64,000 bases of DNA from assembly GCA_018968815.1 (NCBI GenBank), contig JAGWZL010000004.1, forward strand, positions 24,834-88,833, in the 5' to 3' direction. Position 1 is the stretch's first letter. Each line of letters starts with the position of its first letter. Origin of the DNA: Verrucomicrobiota bacterium. GTDB taxonomy: Bacteria; Chlamydiota; Chlamydiia; Chlamydiales; SM23-39. A program made the position numbers and the translations under genes. This document shows, piece after piece, positions 25,160-33,374 of this stretch. The notes below the pieces were generated by a model. That model had not been told where the DNA came from. It worked only from the letters and a program-made list of their open reading frames with translations, and did no database searches.

Positions 25160-25861
25160 TTAGGAGAAAAGAAGCTCGTGATCTTTTTTGGCGAGGGTGC
25201 GGTATTCGCCTTCCCGGAGAGTCCCTAACAACAGGGATCCGATTCTCACGCGTGTCAATTCGGCGATTTTCAATCCAGCGCGCTCTGCGATGATGCGCAC
25301 TTCATGTTTTTTTCCTTCTTTGACGCAGATCTTGAATGTCCCCTTGCGCATTTTGCGGACTGAGACGGGGCGCACCCATTTGTCGTCGACGCGAGCCCCT
25401 TGGGTGAGGGTTTCTAAGTGTTCTGGAGTGATTTCTTGAAGGGTTTTCACTACGTATTCTTTGATGATATTGGAGGATGGGTGGATCACCCGATTGGCAA
25501 AGTGGCCATCATTGGTGACGAGGAGAAGGCCTGTCGTCTCCTTGTCGAGGCGTCCCACCGTAAAGAGCCGTTCATTTGTATCTGGGAACAGGTCGAGCAC
25601 AATCTTTTTTCTGCCTGGGCGGATGCTGGTGCAAATATAGCCTGCTGGTTTATTGAGAATGTAGTAAACTTTTTTTTGTTCGGCCCGAACGGTTTCTCCG
25701 TCGACAGTGATCTGATCTGTCTCCCAATCGATGTGGTGTTGGGGGAGTTTAACGGTCACGCCGTTGACTTGGACCCTGCCTTCAAAAATCAGCTCTTCGC
25801 AGGCTCTTCTGGAAGCGATGCCGGCGGCAGCGAGGGCTTTACTTAATCTTTTCTTTCCCAT
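25160..25861 (-). CDS. RsuA/RluB-family rRNA pseudouridine synthase
   Basis: Converts a uridine of rRNA to pseudouridine. From ATG 25861 it has 233 residues: an S4 RNA-binding domain first (RLSKALAAAGIASRRACEEL), then the catalytic domain with YYILNKPAGYICT, the catalytic aspartate in VGRLDKETTGLLLVTNDG and GKKHEVRIIAERAG. A longer frame to 25966 would run into the divergent gpmA and lacks family similarity. Order next to gpmA, nifS, nifU, birA and rodA matches what I recall of C. trachomatis (CT723-CT720, CT725-726). RluB versus RluE/RsuA specificity is not resolvable here. Confidence 0.9.
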   Translation of the reverse strand: MGKKRLSKALAAAGIASRRACEELIFEGRVQVNGVTVKLPQHHIDWETDQITVDGETVRAEQKKVYYILNKPAGYICTSIRPGRKKIVLDLFPDTNERLFTVGRLDKETTGLLLVTNDGHFANRVIHPSSNIIKEYVVKTLQEITPEHLETLTQGARVDDKWVRPVSVRKMRKGTFKICVKEGKKHEVRIIAERAGLKIAELTRVRIGSLLLGTLREGEYRTLAKKDHELLFS

Positions 25862-25908
25862 GGTGGTAGCACTATAACGGAAAGTGCCTTTCTGATAAAC
25901 TGCAAACC

Positions 25909-26589
25909 ATGACAAAACCAAAATTGATTCTCCTGCGGCACGGCCAGTCTGCCTGGAATAAAGCAAATCTTTTCACCGGATGGGTCGACATTCCGATGAG
26001 TGAAGAGGGGATTCAGGAGTGCATGAAGGCGGGGAAGAAAATCGCCGATGTGCCGATTGATGTGATTTTCACCTCTTCCCTGATTCGGGCGCAAATGACA
26101 GTGCCGCTGGCCCTCTTGCATCACAAGAGCGGCAAAATTCCGGTCTTTCTCCATCCGGGGCAAGGCCGTGTGGAGGAGTGGGGGGGAGTCTATAGTGAGG
26201 AGGCCCAAAAGCAGCTCATTCCGGTGTATCAATCTTGGGAGCTCAATGAGCGGATGTATGGCCGTTTACAGGGGCTGAACAAGGCTGAGACGGCCCAAAA
26301 ATATGGGGCGGAACAGGTGCATATTTGGCGCCGCAGCTACGATGTCAAACCTCCGGAAGGCGAGAGTTTGAAAATGACTGCGGAGAGGACTTTGCCCTAT
26401 TTCAAAAAAAACATTGTTCCCTATCTCGAGAAGGGGAAAACGGTGTTGATTGCTGCGCATGGCAACTCTTTGCGCTCCATCGCGATGTATATTGAAAATT
26501 TGAGTCAAGAAGAGGTGGTGGCGCTCGAGCTGCCGACAGGCGAACCGCGCCTGTATACCTTTGATCGTGGACGCTATGATCGATCTTAA
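25909..26589 (+). CDS. gpmA: 2,3-bisphosphoglycerate-dependent phosphoglycerate mutase
   Basis: Glycolytic interconversion of 3- and 2-phosphoglycerate. 226 residues with the phosphohistidine motif LLRHGQSAWNKANLFTGW at the N-terminus, ELNERMYGRLQGLNKAET in the middle and the second catalytic histidine in VLIAAHGNSLRSIAMYIE. The length is near the family norm. It is divergent from the pseudouridine synthase with only 47 bp between starts, and its end overlaps the NifS-like gene, forming a gpmA-nifS-nifU unit. Confidence 0.95.
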   Translation: MTKPKLILLRHGQSAWNKANLFTGWVDIPMSEEGIQECMKAGKKIADVPIDVIFTSSLIRAQMTVPLALLHHKSGKIPVFLHPGQGRVEEWGGVYSEEAQKQLIPVYQSWELNERMYGRLQGLNKAETAQKYGAEQVHIWRRSYDVKPPEGESLKMTAERTLPYFKKNIVPYLEKGKTVLIAAHGNSLRSIAMYIENLSQEEVVALELPTGEPRLYTFDRGRYDRS

Positions 26590-27586
26590 TCAAAACGAGA
26601 TGACCGCCCCTTGCGCTGCTGCATGGGAGGGCACTTCCTGCAACCGCTCCATGATCTATGATTTGGCGGGCGCTGCCGCCTCTGATCGGCTGATTTTCAC
26701 CTCTTCTGGCGCTGAGGGGGTCAACCAAGTTTTTCTCTCTGTCTTTTTAGAGGTGGTGCGCAAGGCGGGCAAGACGCACATCCTTATTTCCGAGATGGAA
26801 GATGCGCCGACGATGCGGTGTGCGAAACGGTTGGAAGAGCTGGGTTGCACGATTAAAATCGCTCCTGTGAAAAAGGGGCTCATTGATGTCGATGCGTTAA
26901 GCAAGCTGATCAGTCCGCGCACGGCGTTGATTTCGGTCACGATGGCGCATGGACTCACGGGAGTGATCCAACCGGCCCGAGAAATCTTAGATCTTGCGAA
27001 AGAGCGCCAGGTGCTGCTCCATTTCGATGCGATGTATGCCATTGGGAAATACCCGATGCAATTTGAATCCGATTATCTCACTTTTTCGGGAGATCGGATC
27101 CATTCCACGAAAGGGACGGGGGGGCTTTTTGCCAAGCAGAGCGCGCCGCTGGTCCCGCTGATTTTAGGCGGTGCAGAGCAGGCGGGATTGCGCAGTGGAT
27201 CGTTGGATGAGTCTGCGCTCAGCCAGGCTGCGCATCAATCGCTGCTCTATCTCGACACGATGGCCTTAGAAGTGGCTCGGTTGCGCGATCTCTTTGAGTC
27301 CTCCATCCAAGGCAAGGTGCTTTTTCAAGAGCATCTCCGTTTGCCGAACACTTCTTTGATTGCATTCCCGGGAGTGCACCAAGAGGCGCTTCTCTATTTT
27401 CTGCATCGCAAAGGGGTTGCGGCGGCCATTGGGGGTTCTTACGCGCCTCATCTTTCGACTCTCGATGAGACGGCGCTGAGCTTTTCTTTCAGTCGGATGA
27501 CGACAGAGGAGGAGGTTGTGCGGGCCGCTCAGATCATCAATGAAACGGTGCAAGAACTCCGGCGTCTTTCGGAGGCGCTATGTTGA
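26576..27586 (+). CDS. NifS-like protein lacking PLP lysine and catalytic cysteine
   Basis: Fold type I PLP-enzyme homologue of cysteine desulfurases, 336 residues from ATG 26576 (a TTG at 26561 is also in frame; both overlap gpmA). Overall pattern agrees with NifS: FTSSGAEGVNQVFLS, SVTMAHGLTGVIQPAREILD, GLRSGSLDESALSQA, FSFSRMTTEEEVVRAA. However the normally invariant SxHKxxGPKG reads SGDRIHSTKG, so the Schiff-base lysine is arginine, and the cysteine loop SGSACSSG is replaced by IGGSYAPHLS. Neither reaction step of a desulfurase looks possible by the usual mechanism. It may be a scaffold, have changed function or be decaying. The NifU-like gene follows with a 7-bp overlap. Confidence 0.82.
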   Translation: MIDLNQNEMTAPCAAAWEGTSCNRSMIYDLAGAAASDRLIFTSSGAEGVNQVFLSVFLEVVRKAGKTHILISEMEDAPTMRCAKRLEELGCTIKIAPVKKGLIDVDALSKLISPRTALISVTMAHGLTGVIQPAREILDLAKERQVLLHFDAMYAIGKYPMQFESDYLTFSGDRIHSTKGTGGLFAKQSAPLVPLILGGAEQAGLRSGSLDESALSQAAHQSLLYLDTMALEVARLRDLFESSIQGKVLFQEHLRLPNTSLIAFPGVHQEALLYFLHRKGVAAAIGGSYAPHLSTLDETALSFSFSRMTTEEEVVRAAQIINETVQELRRLSEALC

Positions 27587-28293
27587 GCAAAAAGCTGAGA
27601 GAAAAGATCGACCGGCTCCGGTATGTGGGGTTTTTCACACCACAGATCGCTCAAGCGAAGGAACTGCGCCATGTCGTTGGCAAAGAGGGAAGGCTCCATC
27701 TGCACTGGCTTGTCGATGAATCGGATGGGGTGATTGCCGACGCAAAGTTTCAAGTCTTTGGGCCTGTGGGGTTGATTGCAGCGGCGGAGGTTGCGAGCGA
27801 ACTGGTGTTGCACAAAAACTACGATCAAGTCTCTCGTCTCACAGCCGATCTGATCGATCGGCATGTTCGGGATCGCAAAGAAGAGCCGGCGTTTCCCAAA
27901 GAGTGCGGTGGGTTTCTCAATCAAGTGCTGTCGGCGATCGACAATGCGGTCCAACAATGCATCGATATTCCCTTTGCTGCGACCTATGATATGACGCCGA
28001 TCGAGAATGATTTTGGCGAAATTCCAGGGGGCATCCCGGGCTGGATAGAGTTTCCTTTAGGGCAAAAATTGAAGATCGTCGAAGAGGTGCTTGAAAAGGA
28101 AATCCGCCCGTACATTGAGCTCGATGCGGGCGGTGTGCAACTGATTGAGCTGAAAGAGAGCGGGGAAGTATTGATTGCCTATGAAGGCGCCTGTACGAGC
28201 TGCCATTCTGCAACCGGATCGACGCTAACGGCCATCCAAAGAATCTTGAGGGCCAGGGTTCATCCCTCCCTTTTCGTGACCCCCACTCTTTGA
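27580..28293 (+). CDS. NifU-like iron-sulphur scaffold protein with degenerate IscU domain
   Basis: 237 residues in two parts. Residues ~1-120 resemble IscU, but the sites of its three cluster cysteines are empty: the first strand reads GRLHLHWLVDESDGVIADAK and the expected GCGSA is FGPVGLIAA. Residues ~155-237 are a NifU C-terminal domain, EVLEKEIRPYIELDAGGVQL, with the intact CxxC motif EGACTSCHSATGST, so cluster binding could still occur there. It overlaps the NifS-like gene by 7 bp. The paired loss of residues in both partners suggests a shared change of role. The 3' end overlaps a convergent gene by 69 bp. Confidence 0.82.
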   Translation: MLSKKLREKIDRLRYVGFFTPQIAQAKELRHVVGKEGRLHLHWLVDESDGVIADAKFQVFGPVGLIAAAEVASELVLHKNYDQVSRLTADLIDRHVRDRKEEPAFPKECGGFLNQVLSAIDNAVQQCIDIPFAATYDMTPIENDFGEIPGGIPGWIEFPLGQKLKIVEEVLEKEIRPYIELDAGGVQLIELKESGEVLIAYEGACTSCHSATGSTLTAIQRILRARVHPSLFVTPTL

Positions 28294-29019
28294 TTTGACA
28301 AAAGTGACTGTGAAATCTTGTAGTTGACAAGTGGGTCCAAAGTCTCTCTTTGGAAGGGGGGCGTATGTTACGGTGAATCCCGCTTCCATTGCGCTTGCGT
28401 TGAGCGTTCGCTTTTGGAGCTCTATGTCTGAGCCCTGAAAGGTATATGGATTACCAGGGCACGTGCCCTCGTCTTGAAGCAAATGCGCAAGACAGCGCAA
28501 TGATTGATCTCTGTTTTCTTTGGTGACGGCCGTCATACATTCTCCTTCTACTTTGGTATATCTCTTGGCAAAATAAGGAAAAGTCTTTGGATGCGGTGGC
28601 CAACATGTAATAACGCTTGAATTCATCCATGGATCGTAATCTAAAGTATCACATTCTGCATGTGCGTGGTGTCGCCGTTCGTTTGGAGTATAAACATGCT
28701 CCAGTGCCGAAGAGTAAACAGGTCTATTTCCGCAAAAAAGAGTCAATGTGGAGTGTTCTAACTTCCTCAATGCAATGATGCCGTATTGGGAATAAATGGC
28801 GAGCATTTCTGCAGGAGGGATAGAAATATCTAGTTTTTCTAAGTCTTTGGGACACTCGTTCAAATGCGTCATTATGGCTTGCGCCCATATGCCAAACGCG
28901 CTCCGCTCCATGAGAAAGCTGGTATAAAAAGATGTGATACACTCGCGAAGAGTAGCAAAGTCTTCTGCTTGATGTAAGGATTTTGGAGTTGTGTGGCTAT
29001 CCAACGGGGTGCAATTCAT
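28225..29019 (-). CDS. Hypothetical protein downstream of birA
   Basis: 264 residues; not recognised. The ATG at 29019 overlaps the birA stop as ATGA, so it is the second gene of a birA unit, and its position matches an unnamed gene between rluB and birA in C. trachomatis (recall, CT724). The protein is rich in Cys and His in the middle (HHAHAECDTLDYDPWMNS, VITCWPPHPKTFPYF) and ends with AMEAGFTVTYAPLPKRDFG and LQDFTVTFVKSK, a pattern that recalls the last strands of class I methyltransferases without any visible SAM motif. Its last 69 bp run antisense into the NifU-like gene. Confidence 0.7.
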   Translation of the reverse strand: MNCTPLDSHTTPKSLHQAEDFATLRECITSFYTSFLMERSAFGIWAQAIMTHLNECPKDLEKLDISIPPAEMLAIYSQYGIIALRKLEHSTLTLFCGNRPVYSSALEHVYTPNERRHHAHAECDTLDYDPWMNSSVITCWPPHPKTFPYFAKRYTKVEGECMTAVTKENRDQSLRCLAHLLQDEGTCPGNPYTFQGSDIELQKRTLNASAMEAGFTVTYAPLPKRDFGPTCQLQDFTVTFVKSKSGGHEKGGMNPGPQDSLDGR

Positions 29020-29735
29020 AGAATGTCTCCGGCAACAACGGTGTGTATGGTTTTGTCTGGTAGAAGCAGGTTGAGTTGTCCATCTTCGGTCAATGAGTGG
29101 CAAATTCCGACCCACACCTTTTTCCCATCAAAGCAGCGCACTGTTTCTCCTTTGAGCGCGAGCAGTTGATCGAATGGCCGGTGAAACGGGGTAAATCCCT
29201 CTTTTTTGAACCGTTCTAGATCCTGCACAAATTGCATCTGCAATTTTTTGAGCACGTCCCGCACGGCCCATTTCTTCCCTGTTTCCAAAAGGAGCGAGGT
29301 GGCGGGCTGGTCGATGTGTGCGATCATGGCGGCATCGAGATTCACATTGACGCCGATTCCGAGAAAGATCTCTACTTTGTCGGCATGGAATTGTGTTTCG
29401 CAGAGAACCCCAGACACTTTTTTCTTGTGCAATCGCACATCGTTCGGCCATTTGATTTCGGGTTTCAATCCCTCGTGCTGCAACACGGAGGCTAAGCTAA
29501 GCGCCATGATTTGGGCGAGCGAGGAGAGATGCCGCGTACGGGCGGGCAGCGTGAAATAAAACGTCGCATAAAGCCCCACATCTTTGGGAGAGACCCAGTG
29601 TCTTTGAAAGCGCCCAACCCCCGCCGTCTGTTCATCTGCGGTAATGCAGGTGATTTCCCCTTGAGGAAAACTCTGGCTATGTTGTTTTGCATATACATTC
29701 GTGGAATCGATCACATTCAAATTTATTTGATGCAT
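29016..29735 (-). CDS. birA: Biotin-[acetyl-CoA-carboxylase] ligase
   Basis: Attaches biotin to the carboxyl carrier protein of acetyl-CoA carboxylase via biotinyl-AMP. 239 residues with STNVYAKQHSQSFPQG, the adenylate loop TAGVGRFQRHWVSP (GRGRRGR-type in other enzymes), and the central IKWPNDVRLHKKKVSGVLCE containing the catalytic lysine. No N-terminal helix-turn-helix is present, so it is a class I ligase without repressor function. It is divergent from rodA, with 61 bp between the two genes. Confidence 0.93.
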   Translation of the reverse strand: MHQINLNVIDSTNVYAKQHSQSFPQGEITCITADEQTAGVGRFQRHWVSPKDVGLYATFYFTLPARTRHLSSLAQIMALSLASVLQHEGLKPEIKWPNDVRLHKKKVSGVLCETQFHADKVEIFLGIGVNVNLDAAMIAHIDQPATSLLLETGKKWAVRDVLKKLQMQFVQDLERFKKEGFTPFHRPFDQLLALKGETVRCFDGKKVWVGICHSLTEDGQLNLLLPDKTIHTVVAGDIL

Positions 29736-29796
29736 CAGATCTCCTTTTTTTTCGCGCCTTGAGTATATAGAAAGTTGTCAATAGAATCGAAGTAAT

Positions 29797-30918
29797 ATGT
29801 GGAAATCATCCCTTTTTTCCCGCCTCGATTATCGGATTGTTCCTGTGATCGCGGCTTTGATGGTGATCAGCCTGCTCGTCATTTCCTCTATGACAGGCGA
29901 TCCGTCGGAAGAGGATTTTTGGACGCCCCTGGTCAAAACGCAGCTCCGTTGGTTTTGCCTCGGGTGGCTCGTATTTTTTCTCGCCTCCTATTTCGACTAC
30001 CGCCGCCTGCGCTCCTTAAGTCCGCTGCTGTACTGCATCATGATTCTGCTGCTCGCTGGCCTTTTTTTTACGTCCCCCATTCAAAACGTCCACCGCTGGT
30101 ATAAAATCCCCGGCGTCGCCAGTTTGCAACCCTCCGAGCAGGCCAAACTCATCTTAGTCATTTTCCTCAGCTGGTTTTTAGAAAGGCGTGGACGCGAGGC
30201 CTCTTCCCTTTCGACAGCGATCCAAATGGCTCTCATCGTAGCCGTCCCTTTCCTCCTCATTCTCAAACAACCCGATTTAGGCACCGCCTTGATCCTTTGC
30301 CCCATTGCCTTAGCCCTCGCCTACTTCGGCGAAGTGCACCGGGGCCTTGTGCGCATGGTCACGTTTTGCGCGCTCGGCGCCCTCTTTGTCGTCGCGCTCC
30401 TGTTCCTCGGCGTTCTAGATCACGAAAAAATGCGCCCCTTGTTCACCACCGTCTTAAAAGAATACCAGTACCAACGACTCAACCCCAACACCTACCACCA
30501 AAAAGCATCCCAAATCGCCATCGCCATCGGCGGCGTTTCAGGCAGCGGCTGGCATAAAGGAGAATTTTCAGGACGCAAATGGCTCCCCGCCGCCCACACC
30601 GATTCGGTCTTCGCCGCCTATAGCGAAGAATTCGGCCTCGTCGGCGTCGCCTTCCTGCTCCTCTTATATTACGCCCTCATCTACTTCAGCTTCCAGGTCG
30701 CAGCCGTTGCCAAAGACCCCTTTGGAAGATTCCTCGCAGCAGGACTCACCGTCTACCTCGCCATGCACGTCCTCTTCAATATCGGCATGATGTGCGCCCT
30801 CCTCCCCATTTCAGGGGTCCCCCTCATCTTCCTCACCTACGGCGGGAGCTCCATTTTATCCACGATGGGCGCCCTCGGAATTTTGCAAAGTATTTATAGT
30901 AGAAGATTTATGTTTTAA
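29797..30918 (+). CDS. rodA: Rod-shape peptidoglycan polymerase RodA
   Basis: SEDS-family membrane glycosyltransferase that polymerises lipid II. 373 residues with about ten hydrophobic helices. Conserved blocks: VHRWYKIPGVASLQPSEQAK, ILKQPDLGTALILCPIA, AIGGVSGSGWHKGEFS, PAAHTDSVFAAYSEEFG (with the family's acidic residue) and the C-terminal LPISGVPLIFLTYGGSSI. The gene is GC-rich at third positions compared with neighbours in its second half. In Chlamydiae peptidoglycan synthesis serves division, so a septal role beside MreB is expected from known biology, not shown here. Confidence 0.93.
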   Translation: MWKSSLFSRLDYRIVPVIAALMVISLLVISSMTGDPSEEDFWTPLVKTQLRWFCLGWLVFFLASYFDYRRLRSLSPLLYCIMILLLAGLFFTSPIQNVHRWYKIPGVASLQPSEQAKLILVIFLSWFLERRGREASSLSTAIQMALIVAVPFLLILKQPDLGTALILCPIALALAYFGEVHRGLVRMVTFCALGALFVVALLFLGVLDHEKMRPLFTTVLKEYQYQRLNPNTYHQKASQIAIAIGGVSGSGWHKGEFSGRKWLPAAHTDSVFAAYSEEFGLVGVAFLLLLYYALIYFSFQVAAVAKDPFGRFLAAGLTVYLAMHVLFNIGMMCALLPISGVPLIFLTYGGSSILSTMGALGILQSIYSRRFMF

Positions 30919-31009
30919 TTTTTCTAATTCACTCTAGATCTGATCTTTAAGTCCAGGCTGTATTTTTTTTGTAAAAAGATGTATTTTTGAGTTTAGAGGG
31001 TAAATAACT

Positions 31010-31495
31010 ATGTTCAACCATTCATTTATTTTTTCACCTGGTACTTGGCAAGGAGAAGGGAAAATCACATTGAACATGGTGGAAGAGGATCTCTTCTTCA
31101 ACACGCAGTGGGCCGTTCAAAATAAGGACTTCGCGGGCAAGGTGTCTTGTGCGCAAGAGATTCAGATTCAAGGGTTATCCGAGAACATGCGCAATGAGTT
31201 ATCGTTCTATGATTTTCAAAACAAGATTTTTTCGGTGGATATGGAGAATCAGAACGTGGGGCGGATTGTGGGGACTGGGGTTTACGATGATCAGATGATT
31301 GCGTGGGAATTTCGGAATAATGACATGCATTTTGAAGGGTATGAGACCTATTATTTGCAGCCGGATGGCAGTTATCATATGAAAGGCGAGTATGTGACCT
31401 CCGATCAATTCCGCACGCAGATAGAGGCTCGTCTTTGGCTGCGTTCGAATGAGGCGCCGGCTGAGGACGAATCTGCAGATGGCGAGGAAGAATGA
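31010..31495 (+). CDS. Hypothetical lipocalin-like acidic protein
   Basis: 161 residues, not recognised. It begins FNHSFIFSPGTWQGEGKITL and continues as alternating polar/hydrophobic strands (EDLFFNTQWAV, YETYYLQPDGSYHMKGEY), suggesting a small beta-barrel or lipocalin-like fold, and ends with a Glu/Asp-rich tail. There is no signal peptide, so it is probably cytoplasmic. It overlaps the next lipoprotein gene by 4 bp, indicating an operon. Confidence 0.65.
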   Translation: MFNHSFIFSPGTWQGEGKITLNMVEEDLFFNTQWAVQNKDFAGKVSCAQEIQIQGLSENMRNELSFYDFQNKIFSVDMENQNVGRIVGTGVYDDQMIAWEFRNNDMHFEGYETYYLQPDGSYHMKGEYVTSDQFRTQIEARLWLRSNEAPAEDESADGEEE

Positions 31496-31836
31496 AGCGG
31501 TTTTTGCCTTTATTTCTGTTTGTGTCTTGTGCAGTGGGCGGCAGAGTGGTGACGATGGACGCCTTTTATGAGGTCGATCTTTGCACCACGGTGCCTCAAG
31601 TGGTTGCTTTGTTGGGCAAGCCCTATGCGATCTATAAGAAAGGGGATGGTTGCGTCGAGTATGAGTACATTGAGCGGATCAAAATTGGCGGACGGGATGC
31701 CGAAGAGCGCAGATACTACATCATGATACGCGACGGCGTTGTCATCTCCAAGAGGGTGAAGCAAAGCTCTCCACTTCCCTATGGTTTCGATAGCTACGAT
31801 ATGCAGACCACTCAGAAGGACGAGATCACCGAATAA
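31492..31836 (+). CDS. Small BamE-like lipoprotein
   Basis: 114 residues with a lipoprotein signal: KRFLPLFLFVSC gives a good lipobox ending at Cys13. The mature part contains VDLCTTVPQVVALLGKPYAI, a helix plus GxP turn seen in SmpA/OmlA (BamE)-type small lipoproteins, then YEYIERIKIGG strands. A role in outer-membrane protein assembly is possible by resemblance only. The gene overlaps the previous one by 4 bp and is followed by an inverted repeat at 31843-31868. Confidence 0.65.
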   Translation: MKRFLPLFLFVSCAVGGRVVTMDAFYEVDLCTTVPQVVALLGKPYAIYKKGDGCVEYEYIERIKIGGRDAEERRYYIMIRDGVVISKRVKQSSPLPYGFDSYDMQTTQKDEITE

Positions 31837-31842
31837 AAAAAA

Positions 31843-31868
31843 GAGGGCTGCCCTGATGGGCAGCCCTC
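31843..31868 (-). terminator. Intrinsic terminator of the outer membrane protein gene
   Basis: Perfect 11-bp stem GAGGGCTGCCC / GGGCAGCCCTC with a TGAT loop. On the minus strand it is followed by a run of eight T residues (complement of 31835-31842), so it terminates the gene starting at 33147. It may also slow plus-strand transcription. Confidence 0.88.
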
Positions 31869-31899
31869 CCTAGAGAAGAGCAAAATATGTTTGCTTGGG

Positions 31900-33147
31900 T
31901 TAGAAGTCAAACTGGGCTCTGACTGTCAACCCTTGTAGAAACAGGTTGCCAGGTTGAGCGCCCACGCTATTTGCGACTTCATCAGCCAAGTATCTCATCA
32001 TGTTCTGATCCCAGAAGATTTGGAAATCATAAGAGACGAGCAGGTCGAAGTGGTAATTGCGGCAATCGAAATAGCTTCCCCAGCCGAGACCGATGTTCAT
32101 ATCGTTGTTGAACCGGATCGCGTTGTAGTCGCTAAAGCTCGCAGTCACTGGGTGACCAAAGATGAGAGAATCATCAGATGCTTTCACCGATGTGTAGCGG
32201 GTATAGTTGATGCTGGCTGCCATGTCTCCTTCAACACGGAATCCCCAACCCAAGTGCCATTCGCCTCTGCAACCTGCACGAGGACCTACGGCCCAAGAAT
32301 TAGAGTGGAAGTGATAGACGGCATCCGCATTTTGACCTGCCAACACAACGGGCATAGCGAGTCTTAGATTCTGACGAATCCAAGCAGCTCGTACGCCTGC
32401 AAATGGAGCCATGATCAAATGAGTCCCTTGATAGAAAGGACGTGTCGCAGCTACATCCAGCAAGTCCATGTTGCAGTGCCAGGTTGAAGAGATTTCAATT
32501 GGCGAATGGTTTGCGTGAGTGAGTGACCAGCCAGTGACTGTCCAAACGGCAGCAGAGGCTCCAGCAGGAGCAGCCGACGCTGTTTTAGAAGTGTGGGTTC
32601 TGGAACGGAACCATGTATACTCTGCATAAGCGCTCCAGTGGTCGTGGCCCAAGTCAACACCTAAGCCGACTTTAAAGCCGGGTTTCCATGCAGTTTCTTG
32701 CTCCAAAGTGTCGACGGGGATTGTCACACCGCCTGCAACGCCTGTTAAGAAGGTGGAGTTTGTATTAGACGTAGCTAAGTCCAATCCCCCTTCATAAGCT
32801 GTCCAATAGGTAAAGCTGGCATCGACCCAGAAATCCCATGGGCATGGGCTCAGCTCAATATTGGCTGGCTCATTGTAGGCTGCTGGAAGGCAGCAGTTGT
32901 TGTCAGGATATCCTCTTTCAAAACACACTGGTGGGCAGCAAGGCTTGCAGGGTTTTGGAGGACATGGTTTTGGGCATGCTGGCGGCGGCGTGCATGGTTT
33001 TGGACATGGCGCTGGCGGGCATGGTTTTGGACATTCCTTTGGAGGACAAGGTGGTGAGCAGCTGTCTGCGACCTCTTCTTGCGCATAGGCAAAATGAGCG
33101 CATACTATGCAGAGGCTCACTGTGATTAGTTTTGCTAAACGATTCAT
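31900..33147 (-). CDS. Cys/Pro-rich major outer membrane-like protein
   Basis: 415 residues; likely porin and structural protein of the outer membrane. Signal peptide ends at HFAYAQ. Residues ~30-90 are a proline-cysteine segment built of PCPPKECPKP-like units with more than 15 cysteines, suited to disulphide cross-linking of the infectious-form envelope. The rest is a beta-barrel with aromatic strands (WDFWVDASFTYWTAYEGG, KVGLGVDLGHDHWSAYAEY) and a C-terminal phenylalanine in VRAQFDF. It resembles the MOMP-like family enlarged in Waddlia rather than Chlamydia OmpA. TTGACA on the minus strand at 33193-33198 is a candidate -35 box; AAAGGA precedes the start. Confidence 0.85.
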   Translation of the reverse strand: MNRLAKLITVSLCIVCAHFAYAQEEVADSCSPPCPPKECPKPCPPAPCPKPCTPPPACPKPCPPKPCKPCCPPVCFERGYPDNNCCLPAAYNEPANIELSPCPWDFWVDASFTYWTAYEGGLDLATSNTNSTFLTGVAGGVTIPVDTLEQETAWKPGFKVGLGVDLGHDHWSAYAEYTWFRSRTHTSKTASAAPAGASAAVWTVTGWSLTHANHSPIEISSTWHCNMDLLDVAATRPFYQGTHLIMAPFAGVRAAWIRQNLRLAMPVVLAGQNADAVYHFHSNSWAVGPRAGCRGEWHLGWGFRVEGDMAASINYTRYTSVKASDDSLIFGHPVTASFSDYNAIRFNNDMNIGLGWGSYFDCRNYHFDLLVSYDFQIFWDQNMMRYLADEVANSVGAQPGNLFLQGLTVRAQFDF

Positions 33148-33374
33148 TTTCTACTTTCCTTTGGTAAAAAAAGGTTAAACGTAACTTGAATGTGTCAAAA
33201 GATCCATTTTAATTCCAGAAATTTTTTTTCTCCGAGGAGAATTTGCGCTGCAAATATTTTCCAATTTGCGATTGGATGTGTGTTTTTTTGACGCAAAATT
33301 TTGCGGTGGTCAGAAATCGATCTGTTTTTTTATCATGCTTGACTCGCATACGCAAACAACAAGAGGATTCATTT

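Noticed and set aside
32838-33125. Gly/His-rich frames opposite the outer membrane protein
   Set aside because: They are the antisense of the Cys/Pro repeat tract; composition alone keeps them open.
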